Source: an uncultured Muribaculaceae bacterium (GTDB taxonomy: Bacteria > Bacteroidota > Bacteroidia > Bacteroidales > Muribaculaceae). Taken from it: a stretch of 64,000 nt of DNA. The position numbers and the translations under genes are program-made. Below are positions 44,990 to 52,662 of the stretch, piece after piece. The notes below the pieces were generated by a model. The model ran no database searches, was not told where the DNA came from, and saw only the letters and a list, made by a program, of their open reading frames with translations. The stretch covers positions 326 through 64,325 of the forward strand of contig CAJTNN010000009.1 in assembly GCA_910577585.1 (NCBI GenBank), read 5' to 3'. The stretch's first letter is position 1, and each line of letters opens with the position of its first letter.

Positions 44990-45272
44990 ACGAAGAGCAA
45001 TTGTGAACAAATCTTAAAATCATGTTTACACTTTTCTCTCCGTCTCTCTCCAAGTGGCCCGAGCGGCTTTGAGAGCCTTGAGGACTGCATTATGGAAGTT
45101 GTTTCGTCAACTTCAAGATGTGAAACCCGTAGTCTCTTTAAGTTTCAGCCGATCTGAGACAACGACCCTTTCGACAGCGTGCCGCGGCGCCTGCGCCCCC
45201 CGGCATCTGAATGAGCCAACGCCCCGCTCAACTTCAAACTTAAAGAACTGACCAGAAATATCAACGTTTAGA
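44990..45272 (+). promoter_or_regulatory. long structured 5' leader of the M23-LysM gene
   Basis: About 285 nt between the -7 box and the ATG. It contains a 7-bp hairpin GAAGTTG/CAACTTC (45095-45114) and complementary GTCTC/GAGAC segments further on. An open frame at 45054-45251 has no family similarity and is probably not translated. It matches no riboswitch I recognise. Confidence 0.4.
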
Positions 45273-46211
45273 ATGAAATCGGTAAAATTCATACTCGGCC
45301 TGGCCGCTGCAACATGCCTGGCTTTCACAGCCCCGGTATTTGCCCAGACCAAATCTCGCGCCCACGCCGACGCACATAAACAACTGCTCGCCAGCAACGC
45401 CTCTGCTAAAGAGCAGATCAAACTCATCGACCAGTCGGCCTTCATCGACCTCATCGATGAGCCGGAACCTGAAATCGACATCTACACCGAGGGCTGGAAC
45501 TCGAAGAGCGTCAACCCTTTCAAACCCGCTGATGTGCCCAACACAGCCATCATCGATGTCACCAAATATGTCATGCCCCACATGGGTAAGGTGACCTCAA
45601 ACTATGGCTACCGCGCCAAGTTCGGCCGTATGCACAAGGGAATCGATATAGGCGTGAAAATGAACGACACTATCCGCGCCGCTTTCGACGGCAAGGTGCG
45701 CCTCACCAATTATGAGGCCCGCGGATATGGCAACTACGTCATCATCCGTCACCCCAACGGTCTGGAGACTGTATACGGCCACCTCAACAAGCATCTCGTG
45801 AAGCCTGACCAGGTGGTTAAAGCCGGAGACCCGATCGGTCTGGGTGGCAACACCGGACGCAGCACAGGCCCGCACCTCCACTTCGAGACCCGCTACATGG
45901 GTTATGCAATCAACCCCTCGGCGATTTTTGACTTCGTGAACCATACGACTCATACAGACACCTACACTTTCTCGAAGTCTACCTACACCCAGCCGCGCAA
46001 CTTCGCTCCTTCGCGTGAGCTTGCCAAGGCTGAGAAGGGTGCAAACCCCTACACCAGCGGTGAGGAACGCAGTGTCTACACCGTCAAGAAGGGCGACACT
46101 CTGTCGTCGATTGCCAAGGCTTATGGTCTCTCGACAACTCGACTCAGAAATCTCAACAACCTCTCGGCTACCGACCCGATCAAAATCGGCCAGTCGCTGA
46201 AGCTGAAGTGA
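45273..46211 (+). CDS. M23 metalloendopeptidase with C-terminal LysM
   Basis: 312 residues. Signal peptide (FILGLAAATCLAFTAPVFA). The M23/LytM-like domain (~105-220) has the zinc ligands visible: MHKGIDIG (HxxxD) and GPHLHFETR (HxH). A C-terminal LysM domain (~267-312: YTVKKGDTLSSIAKAYGLS ... IKIGQSLKLK) follows. It should cut peptide cross-links in peptidoglycan during growth or division, anchored to the wall by LysM. All zinc residues are present, so it is probably active rather than an EnvC-like activator. Terminator at 46405-46443. Confidence 0.93.
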   Translation: MKSVKFILGLAAATCLAFTAPVFAQTKSRAHADAHKQLLASNASAKEQIKLIDQSAFIDLIDEPEPEIDIYTEGWNSKSVNPFKPADVPNTAIIDVTKYVMPHMGKVTSNYGYRAKFGRMHKGIDIGVKMNDTIRAAFDGKVRLTNYEARGYGNYVIIRHPNGLETVYGHLNKHLVKPDQVVKAGDPIGLGGNTGRSTGPHLHFETRYMGYAINPSAIFDFVNHTTHTDTYTFSKSTYTQPRNFAPSRELAKAEKGANPYTSGEERSVYTVKKGDTLSSIAKAYGLSTTRLRNLNNLSATDPIKIGQSLKLK

Positions 46212-46404
46212 GATTGAGCCCCTCCACGGGGGAGGGCAGAACGGTCAGGCTGCGCATGGCGCACACTTGAACCCATCATCTCCCATCCCCACCTGATACC
46301 ATGAAATAGTTAATACCCGGGAGCTCATGAATTGACCTCATCCCGGATCCTTCATAGAATTTACCGATAAATTCTCAATCTTATCAAGTATAGAACAACA
46401 CTAT

Positions 46405-46443
46405 AATAGGCCGCGATGGATATCGCGGCCTATTAACTTTTTT
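46405..46443 (+). terminator. terminator after the M23-LysM gene
   Basis: Perfect 13-bp stem AATAGGCCGCGAT / ATCGCGGCCTATT (46405-46417 with 46422-46434), 4-nt loop, then AACTTTTTTT. It lies ~190 nt after the stop; 46212-46404 shows no gene. Confidence 0.85.
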
Positions 46444-46483
46444 GCTATTTTGGCTCTTGAATACTTAGCTCTCTGAGCTTGAT

Positions 46484-46553
46484 TACTTGCTACTTGCAGT
46501 TTTAGTACTTGCTACTTGTAGTTTGATACTTCTACTTGCAGTTTGAGTACTTG
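46484..46553. repeat. 21-22-bp tandem repeat, about 3.3 units
   Basis: Units of the form TACTTGCTACTTGCAGTTT begin at 46484, 46506 and 46527, with a partial unit at 46548. The array sits 25 nt beyond the stop of the convergent murB fusion gene. Confidence 0.8.
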
Positions 46554-46577
46554 TTAATGCAGCACTTGCTGCTTTAT

Positions 46578-48443
46578 TTACTCTACGGTAATCTCCAGAC
46601 CATCATAGGCCGGTGCAACACCTTCGGGTAGCGTGGTGGCAAACAGCTCATGATATCCTACTTCATGACAGAGATGAGTCAGGAAGGCTCGCCGGGGCTT
46701 CACCTCCTCTATGAGCTGAAGGGCCTCTTCGATGGTGAAGTGGGCGAAGTGCTGACGATGACGCAGCGCATTGACAATCAAGACATCAAGATTAAGCAGT
46801 TTCTCGCGCTCGCTCTCGTCGATGCGCTTGGCATCGGTGACATAGGCAAAGTCGCCGATACGATAGCCATAGATGGGTAATTTACCATGGTAGACCTCTA
46901 TGGGCTCTATGCGCACACCTTTGATAAAGAAGGGCTGATTATCGATGACGTGCATTCTGAAACTGGGCACTCCGGGGTATAGCTGCGATTTGAAGCAGTA
47001 GTCAAGGCGGGTGTGAAGATGGTCGTTGACATCCTGCCGGCAATACATATCCAGTGGGCCGGCGAAGCAATAGGGGCGCAGGTCATCGATGCCACCTACG
47101 TGGTCGTAGTGCTCATGAGTGATGAGCACGGCGTCAATATCGAATATCCTGGCCCGGAGTGCCTGCTGGCGGAAGTCGGGCGAGGGGTCGATGAGTATCT
47201 TTACACCCATCGTCTCGACAAGCACCGAGGCGCGGAGACGCTTGTCGTGGGGGTCGGCGCTGGTGCATGTGCTGCAGTTGCAGCGCAGCTCGGGCACTCC
47301 CTTCGAGGTGCCGCTGCCAAGCACAGTGATGCGTATACGGCTGTCGATGAAGTTGACCTCCGGTTCAAGTGGGATATGGAAACATTGAAGCACCCGCTCC
47401 TGAATCATATGGGCAAGGGCCTCGACCTCCTCTCCGGTAGCATCTCCACGATTGGCTATCACAAGACAATTCTGCGGATACACGTAGGCTCCCGCTACCG
47501 ATGCACCCTTCAACCCGGCATGCTCCACAAGCCAGCCTGCGGGCACCTTCACATGCGTGGCGTCGCGATAGGCTTCATAGGCCCGCATCTCTGCCGTAAA
47601 GGCTTCTTCAGAATCAAAGTCGGCACGCTTCGGCTCTTCAGCCACACGCCTCGGGATAGAGGGCACGCTTGGATCGAAGTTGAGCACCTCCCATTCGTAG
47701 TAGGCCTTGCGTATCACCGGATTCTTGAAGAAACTTCCGGCGCTGCCGACGACCGCCGGATCGGGCAGTTTGCTTGCACGCAGACGCCGAATCTCCTCAC
47801 TCACCTCTCTCAATGTGGGCTGATGACCGAGGCGCGCGGCATACTCGCGCAACGCGGCATATTCCAGATGATGCGCATGTGTTGAACGACGCAGGCGGTA
47901 ACTTACGCGCAATATGAAGTAACGGTCTTTCCATTCTCCTTTGAATTTCGACTGTCGGTAGCCGAATCCACACTCCGACCCTTTGAGCGTCACTACCTGC
48001 AGAGTCGTGCGGTCAAGACACTCCACATTCCATATCAGGTCGCCGGCCTCCACACCGTAGGCTCCCACATTCTGCACTGCCGATGCACCGGCCTCACCCG
48101 GTATGCCGGCAAGATTCTCAAGTCCCTCGAGATCGTGGTCGATGCAGTAGTTCACCACATCATCCCATCGCTCGCCTGCACCAGCTATGAGGTAGACAGT
48201 CTCATCATCTTTGCAATATTCTTTCAGTCCCTTTATGCCTGAATGCAGCACAAGGCCCTTGAAGTCGCTCACAAAGAGCAGATTCGAACCTCCGCCGATG
48301 TGAAGCACCCGCTGATCAAGATACTCCGGCATGCGGCATATCCTAATCAATTCGTCTACTGATTTATATTCGGCATAGGCTGAAGCCTTGACAGGTATGC
48401 CGAAGGTGGTGAGATGTGTTATGTCGATATTCTTCTCTATCAT
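46578..48443 (-). CDS. murB: MurB fused to a PhnP-like metallo-beta-lactamase-fold hydrolase
   Basis: 621 residues in one uninterrupted frame. Residues 1-368 are UDP-N-acetylenolpyruvoylglucosamine reductase: FAD-binding segments HIGGGSNLLF and LAGIPGEAGASAVQNVGAYG, GFGYRQSKFK, the catalytic-Ser segment GSAGSFFKNP, and LVEHAGLKG. An unusual ~40-residue charged insert follows the Ser motif. Residues 369-621 are an MBL fold: GSGTSKGVP, a CNCSTC cysteine cluster as in PhnP, HEHYDH, YVTDA and LTHLCHEVGYH. The junction (FIDSRIRITVLG) has no linker, start codon or frameshift. MurB makes UDP-MurNAc; the hydrolase substrate is unknown. Confidence 0.9.
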   Translation of the reverse strand: MIEKNIDITHLTTFGIPVKASAYAEYKSVDELIRICRMPEYLDQRVLHIGGGSNLLFVSDFKGLVLHSGIKGLKEYCKDDETVYLIAGAGERWDDVVNYCIDHDLEGLENLAGIPGEAGASAVQNVGAYGVEAGDLIWNVECLDRTTLQVVTLKGSECGFGYRQSKFKGEWKDRYFILRVSYRLRRSTHAHHLEYAALREYAARLGHQPTLREVSEEIRRLRASKLPDPAVVGSAGSFFKNPVIRKAYYEWEVLNFDPSVPSIPRRVAEEPKRADFDSEEAFTAEMRAYEAYRDATHVKVPAGWLVEHAGLKGASVAGAYVYPQNCLVIANRGDATGEEVEALAHMIQERVLQCFHIPLEPEVNFIDSRIRITVLGSGTSKGVPELRCNCSTCTSADPHDKRLRASVLVETMGVKILIDPSPDFRQQALRARIFDIDAVLITHEHYDHVGGIDDLRPYCFAGPLDMYCRQDVNDHLHTRLDYCFKSQLYPGVPSFRMHVIDNQPFFIKGVRIEPIEVYHGKLPIYGYRIGDFAYVTDAKRIDESEREKLLNLDVLIVNALRHRQHFAHFTIEEALQLIEEVKPRRAFLTHLCHEVGYHELFATTLPEGVAPAYDGLEITVE

Positions 48444-48507
48444 GGTTGTTTTGCTTGCCTGTTTGATTGTTATACTACGTCCCTGTCAAATGTCGGAAGT
48501 CGCTATT

Positions 48508-48608
48508 GAAGTTGTTTAAACTTTTTCAAGTGCAAGGTTAATTAAGATTGCGCTTGAAGAAAAAAATCTCTACATTTTATATTTTTCGTAAAAATTTTAA
48601 ACAACTTC
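48508..48608. mobile_element. GTTTAAAC palindromic element, short form (101 bp)
   Basis: Terminal inverted repeats GAAGTTGTTTAAA / TTTAAACAACTTC enclose inner inverted segments with TTCAAG and CTTGAA around TTAATTAAGATT. It fills the gap between the murB fusion and the next minus-strand gene, and its right end overlaps that gene's TGA by 2 nt. No coding capacity. Related to the long form at 59785-59976. Confidence 0.75.
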
Positions 48609-49563
48609 ATTGATAACCCTTGACTCCGGTGAGAATGTCATCTTCGAAATATAGGGTTGTGGCATCGGGATAGACCCACACCAGCATTGACTTCGAATAG
48701 TCATGACCGGCATATACATCCGATGGATTACCCTTGGCCACGCGACACTCCTCTTTGGTCATCCCTACCACCACACGCTCGTTGCAGATATTGCTCCATA
48801 CTTCGTCGGTGAATGATGGATAGTTGCGGCGGGGGTCGGTGAGTGAGAAGAGATTCTGGAAGCCACGCGAGTCAGTGCCGGCGCTGCCGAAATTCATAAG
48901 GTAGCTCCCTCTATTCCCCTCGTCATCGGTAAAACTAACCCTTACGGGGAAAACCATCGTGCCGGGGTTAATGGCCGTCACCAGCACCGGCGCATACTTG
49001 CGCCCCTGCATGCGGCTATCTGCATCGTCGAGCCACATGGCCGACATGGTCCAGAATCGCTCGCCGAGCATGCGTGCGCGCACGGCTTCAATCATATCGG
49101 GGTCGATAAGGCCGGGGATGGCATCACTCATCACGGTTGTCACATCTGTGGGTGTCTCACGGGCCATATAGCGGAATTCATCATCGCCACGGTTGAAGAT
49201 GATGGTGGTGCGGGTTCTCCCGTCGGGGGTGCGCACGGCGCGTGCATCGCGAAACTGCAGCGTGTCGCCGGCAACAAGGCTATAATTGCCGCTGGGGATA
49301 TTCACAGCGTCAATCATCACCGATGCTCGCTCATCGGCCACATAGAAGGGCTTCCCCGCGCGCCATTGCGTGTGGGGCTCGCCGTGGATGTCGGATAAGA
49401 AACTCTCTTCGGCCGTAGGGGCTGTCTGCTTCCGCTCTTCGCGTGAGAGCGTAATCTTCTTCGTGCTCTCTATACCGGTGAAGCAGGAAGTGAGGCCCAT
49501 CCCGACCAATAAGAGGGGAATTATCCGGAGTATTCCCGCGCAGGGGCTATGTGATTGCTTCAT
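48607..49563 (-). CDS. lipoprotein of unknown function
   Basis: 318 residues with a lipoprotein signal (LRIIPLLLVGMGLTSC, Cys at ~27). The mature protein is beta-rich and hydrophilic, with no domain I can name; the C-terminal segment VVVGMTKEECRVAKGNPSDV looks like the BamE/SmpA-type pattern (GMTxxEVxxxxGxP) and may be such a small fold. It is predicted to be anchored in the outer membrane or periplasm. Transcription probably starts from the promoter within the repeat at 49585-49672. The stop abuts the palindromic element at 48508-48608. Confidence 0.75.
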   Translation of the reverse strand: MKQSHSPCAGILRIIPLLLVGMGLTSCFTGIESTKKITLSREERKQTAPTAEESFLSDIHGEPHTQWRAGKPFYVADERASVMIDAVNIPSGNYSLVAGDTLQFRDARAVRTPDGRTRTTIIFNRGDDEFRYMARETPTDVTTVMSDAIPGLIDPDMIEAVRARMLGERFWTMSAMWLDDADSRMQGRKYAPVLVTAINPGTMVFPVRVSFTDDEGNRGSYLMNFGSAGTDSRGFQNLFSLTDPRRNYPSFTDEVWSNICNERVVVGMTKEECRVAKGNPSDVYAGHDYSKSMLVWVYPDATTLYFEDDILTGVKGYQ

Positions 49564-49584
49564 CTTCTTCAGTTTTTTCCTTGT

Positions 49585-49698
49585 GCAAATTTAATTTAAA
49601 TTCGCGAGTCGGCCAAAAGCGCATGTCGCTCCGCAGGAGCGGTGCGCGGTGCCGCAGGCATTTGGACCGTCCGCAAATTTAGTCTAAATTTGCGACTC
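49585..49698. repeat. promoter-bearing interspersed repeat, copy 2
   Basis: Unit 49585-49672 is nearly identical to 33832-33920 over the segment with GCGAGTCGGCCAAAAGCGCA and the CGCTCCGCAGGAGCG hairpin. The next unit start at 49673-49693 is a perfect 21-nt palindrome, GCAAATTTAG-T-CTAAATTTGC, carrying a -7 box on each strand. Confidence 0.9.
49586..49617 (-). promoter_or_regulatory. promoter inside repeat copy 2, towards the lipoprotein gene
   Basis: Minus strand: TTTG (49614-49617), 20 nt, TAAATTTG (49586-49593), 23 nt before the ATG at 49563. Confidence 0.8.
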
Positions 49699-49783
49699 AC
49701 CACTCTTATCACCCCCTTAAATGAGGAAGAAAAGGGGGTAAACCGAAAAAATCAACGAATTTTTCACTTTTTTCACGATTAAA

Positions 49784-49815
49784 TTTGGTGGTTCGAAAAA
49801 AAGTTACTACCTTTG
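49784..49815 (+). promoter_or_regulatory. promoter of tRNA-Met
   Basis: TTTG (49784-49787), 20 nt, TACCTTTG (49808-49815); the tRNA begins 47 nt later. Confidence 0.85.
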
Positions 49816-49861
49816 CACTCGCAAAAGCGAAAGCAGAAGCATGTTTTTAGGTTGATATTAC

Positions 49862-49938
49862 GGCGGGATAGCTCAGTTGGTTAGAGCGTCGGATTCATAA
49901 CCCGGAGGTCTCGAGTTCAATTCTCGATCCCGCTACCA
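49862..49938 (+). tRNA. tRNA-Met(CAT), elongator type
   Basis: 77 nt including encoded CCA. Anticodon loop TTCATAA, D-arm AGCTCAGTTGGTTAGAGC, T-arm GAGTTCAATTCTC. The first acceptor pair is G-U. It is not the initiator form, which lacks a Watson-Crick first pair but carries GGG/CCC anticodon-stem pairs not seen here. A tRNA-Ile2 with lysidine-modified CAT cannot be excluded. Confidence 0.9.
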
Positions 49939-49939
49939 G

Positions 49940-49971
49940 CAAACCCATGACTCATTTGAGCCATGGGTTTG
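49940..49971 (+). terminator. terminator-like hairpin after tRNA-Met
   Basis: Stem CAAACCCATG / CATGGGTTTG with an inner CTCA-TT-TGAG extension. A diverged partial copy (ACTCAAATGAGCCATGGG) follows at about 49995-50012. Confidence 0.7.
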
Positions 49972-50042
49972 TTGCTTTACTCAGTTTGTTGCTTACTCAA
50001 ATGAGCCATGGGATTGCTGCTTTAAAAGTTTAGCCAACTTCA

Positions 50043-50074
50043 TTTGGCCATTTGATACAAATTACTTATCTTTG
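50043..50074 (+). promoter_or_regulatory. promoter of the nucleoside transporter gene
   Basis: TTTG (50043-50046), 20 nt, TATCTTTG (50067-50074). The start point falls at the beginning of the palindromic element 50078-50124, which would form a hairpin at the 5' end of the mRNA. Confidence 0.8.
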
Positions 50075-50077
50075 CCT

Positions 50078-50124
50078 TAGTATCTCTCAAAAATTAGCTA
50101 TGCATTATTTTTAAGAGATACTTA
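50078..50124. mobile_element. AAGTATCTC palindromic element, short form A
   Basis: 47 bp; arms AGTATCTCTCAAAAATTAG and ATTATTTTTAAGAGATACTT. The left ~34 nt are identical to the left end of the long form at 56908-57090. Confidence 0.8.
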
Positions 50125-50228
50125 AAGTTATAAGTAGCCGGTAAAATCAGTTACCGGCCGATTAAAACGCCGGTAAATGAAACGCTACTTGACATCTTCT
50201 AAAATATAATTAGCCAGCAGCTGATACG

Positions 50229-51650
50229 ATGAACATACGGACTGTGATCAAGTCTAAACTCGCGGCAATGAATTTCCTCGAGTTTGCAATTTGGGGTTCT
50301 TATCTGACATGTATAGGAAATTATCTCGGGGCCAACGGTTTAGGTAGCGAGATATCTTATTTCTACGCCATACAGGGTGTGGTGTCAATCTTCATGCCTG
50401 CCATCATGGGCATCCTGGCCGATAAGTTCATCCAGCCTCAACGCCTGCTGGGGTTGTGCCATCTTCTGGCGGCGCTCTTCATGGGTGGCGCCTGGTATTA
50501 TGGCTACACCCATCCGCAGGGGATAGAGTTCTCGGTTATCTTCGCTCTGTATACGCTTTCGGTGGCTTTCTTCATGCCTACTATTGCGCTATCCAATACT
50601 GTGGCTTTCTCAACCCTTAAGCGCAACGGCATGGACACGGTGAGCGATTTCCCACCCATACGTGTGCTGGGCACAGTGGGTTTTATCGCGGCAATGTGGT
50701 TTGTCAACGGTTTCTATATCTATGATGGCCAATGGGGCTACATGCTTTCAAATCCTCTTGGGGAAGGCTCGGCATTCGACCCGCGATTCCAGTATACTGT
50801 CAATCAGCTTGCTCTGTGCGCCGTCATCGGTCTGGTGATGGCTATCTACAGTTTTACCCTGCCGGCATGCCCGCTATGCGCACGTGGTCAGAAGGCCGGA
50901 AAACGTTCGGCGGCTCAGGCTCTCGGTCTGGATGCGTTCGCGCTTTTCAAAACCCCGCGAATGGCCATATTCTTCATCTTCTCGATGCTGCTGGGTGTGT
51001 CGTTGCAGATCACTAACGGCTACGCTACCCCCTTCATAACTTCATTCAAGGCTCTGCCTCAATATCTCGATTCGTTTGCGGCCAACAATGCCACACTGCT
51101 GACTTCGCTCAGCCAGATTTCCGAGGCTTGCTGCATATTGCTCATTCCCTTCTGTCTGCGCAAATTCGGCATTAAGAATGTGATGCTTATCGCTATGTTT
51201 GGCTGGGTGCTGAGGTTCGGATTCTTCGGAATCGGCGAACCGGGAATGCCGGGCGTAATCCTCTTCATTCTGTCGATGATCGTATATGGCGTGGCTTTCG
51301 ATTTCTTCAATGTCAGCGGCGCTCTCTATGTGGAGCAGGAGACCTCGCCCGAGATGCAGGCCTCCGCTCAGGGACTCTTCATGCTCATGACCAATGGCAT
51401 CGGCGCTACTGTCGGCATGCTGTCGGCCGGAGCTATCGTGAATCATTTCTGCCACTATGAGGGTGAGTATATGGTGGGCGACTGGCAGTCGACCTGGCTC
51501 ATATTCGCCGCCTACGCCCTGGCTGTGGCTGTGCTCTTCATATTCATCTTTCCCTCTTCGAAGAGAAAGTCGAAGCCCATCGGACTTGACCGCGCTATCG
51601 ATGCCGAGGCCGGAGGCGATGGCTTCGTAAGCGACAATAACCCGCTCTGA
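50229..51650 (+). CDS. nucleoside transporter, NupG/XapB-type MFS
   Basis: 473 residues with about 12 spans. The N-terminus (KLAAMNFLEFAIWGSYLTCIGNYLG) and the early segment MGILADKFIQPQRLLGLCHL match the nucleoside:H+ symporter group of the MFS. A central cytoplasmic loop carries CPLCARGQKAGKR, and a second-half signature (ALYVEQETSPEMQASAQGLF) is also typical. It should import purine/pyrimidine nucleosides across the inner membrane, complementing punA and mtnN. The gene is bracketed by two copies of a short palindromic element. Confidence 0.88.
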   Translation: MNIRTVIKSKLAAMNFLEFAIWGSYLTCIGNYLGANGLGSEISYFYAIQGVVSIFMPAIMGILADKFIQPQRLLGLCHLLAALFMGGAWYYGYTHPQGIEFSVIFALYTLSVAFFMPTIALSNTVAFSTLKRNGMDTVSDFPPIRVLGTVGFIAAMWFVNGFYIYDGQWGYMLSNPLGEGSAFDPRFQYTVNQLALCAVIGLVMAIYSFTLPACPLCARGQKAGKRSAAQALGLDAFALFKTPRMAIFFIFSMLLGVSLQITNGYATPFITSFKALPQYLDSFAANNATLLTSLSQISEACCILLIPFCLRKFGIKNVMLIAMFGWVLRFGFFGIGEPGMPGVILFILSMIVYGVAFDFFNVSGALYVEQETSPEMQASAQGLFMLMTNGIGATVGMLSAGAIVNHFCHYEGEYMVGDWQSTWLIFAAYALAVAVLFIFIFPSSKRKSKPIGLDRAIDAEAGGDGFVSDNNPL

Positions 51651-51671
51651 CATCCGTTAGAACTTATACAG

Positions 51672-51712
51672 GTATCTCTCAAAATAAAGCTTGGCTGATT
51701 TTTGAGAGATAC
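51672..51712. mobile_element. AAGTATCTC palindromic element, short form B
   Basis: 41 bp; GTATCTCTCAAAAT and ATTTTTGAGAGATAC enclose a 12-nt centre. It begins 21 nt after the nucleoside transporter stop and may act as its terminator. Confidence 0.75.
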
Positions 51713-51742
51713 TTATATATTGGAATTACCTATCTCGTTGCC

Positions 51743-51778
51743 CCTCCTCCTATCCTCCTCCTATCCTCCTCTTCTCCC
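51743..51778. repeat. CCTCCTCCTAT tandem, polypyrimidine tract
   Basis: CCTCCTCCTAT at 51743-51753 and 51754-51764, continuing as CCTCCTCTTCTCCCCC. It lies 35 nt before the rsmE start. Confidence 0.7.
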
Positions 51779-51813
51779 CCTATCCTCACCGGCATACTTT
51801 ATAACCCCTTCAG

Positions 51814-52527
51814 ATGATTCAATTTTATGCTCCTGATATAGAGGCCTCAGGCTTGCTGCCACAGGATGAATCGATGCATTGCTGCCGCGTGTTGCGCCAT
51901 AAGGCTGGCGATAGCATTTGTGTAATCGATGGACGTGGCAACCGCTTTGATTGCCGCATACTTGAAGCCGACCCACGGTCGACAGCCGTGGAAATCGTAG
52001 AATCAACGGCTATCCCGACACATTGGGGATGCCGCATCACTCTGGCTGTGGCTCCCACAAAGAATATGGACCGCATGGAGTGGATGGTGGAGAAGGCTGT
52101 CGAAATCGGCGTCGACCGGATTGTGCCCCTGCTCTGCCAACATTCCGAACGCAAGGTGCTCAAAACCGAACGACTCACGAAAATTGCCATCTCGGCCATG
52201 AAGCAGAGCCTCAAGACTACGCTGCCGGAAGTATGCGACCTGACACCCATAAAGGAGTTTCTTGCTCAGCCACATCCCGGACTGAAATTCATGGGATATT
52301 GCGACCGCAATTATCCCCTGCTGCTCCTGCCTCAGCAATATGCAGCCGGAGAGGATGTGACGCTACTTATCGGTCCGGAGGGTGATTTCTCGCCTGAAGA
52401 GGTGCGATTGGCTGTCGATGCAGGGTTTGTGCCTGTGAGCTTCGGCCAAAGCCGACTGCGCACCGAGACCGCCGCAATCGCGGCTCTCGACACTGTGCAC
52501 GTGCTCAATCTGCTGCATAATGCCTGA
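51814..52527 (+). CDS. rsmE: 16S rRNA m3U1498 methyltransferase
   Basis: 237 residues. N-terminal PUA-like part (MHCCRVLRHKAGDSICVIDG) and a SPOUT methyltransferase domain with TKNMDRMEWMVEKAVEIGVD, CQHSERK, MKQSLKTTLPEV, LIGPEGDFSPEE (SAM knot) and FGQSRLRTETAAIAAL. It methylates U1498 of 16S rRNA at N3 on the 30S subunit. Length is standard. No promoter match was seen in the short gap upstream, so it may be read through from the transporter. Confidence 0.95.
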   Translation: MIQFYAPDIEASGLLPQDESMHCCRVLRHKAGDSICVIDGRGNRFDCRILEADPRSTAVEIVESTAIPTHWGCRITLAVAPTKNMDRMEWMVEKAVEIGVDRIVPLLCQHSERKVLKTERLTKIAISAMKQSLKTTLPEVCDLTPIKEFLAQPHPGLKFMGYCDRNYPLLLLPQQYAAGEDVTLLIGPEGDFSPEEVRLAVDAGFVPVSFGQSRLRTETAAIAALDTVHVLNLLHNA

Positions 52528-52662
52528 TGAGTATCACGCGACTTTTGACCGCTGTCGGCGAACTATCATAGCCATTCGGTTGTTAAACCACTGATTCCAC
52601 CGCGCCCCCATGCGCGAACGGCAACATCATCGATTCCTTACGAATTAAACACTATTGACTAT

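Noticed and set aside
45040..45100. Resemblance to a Ser/Leu tRNA D-arm (GCCCGAGCGG)
   Set aside because: No acceptor, anticodon or T-arm could be assembled around it.
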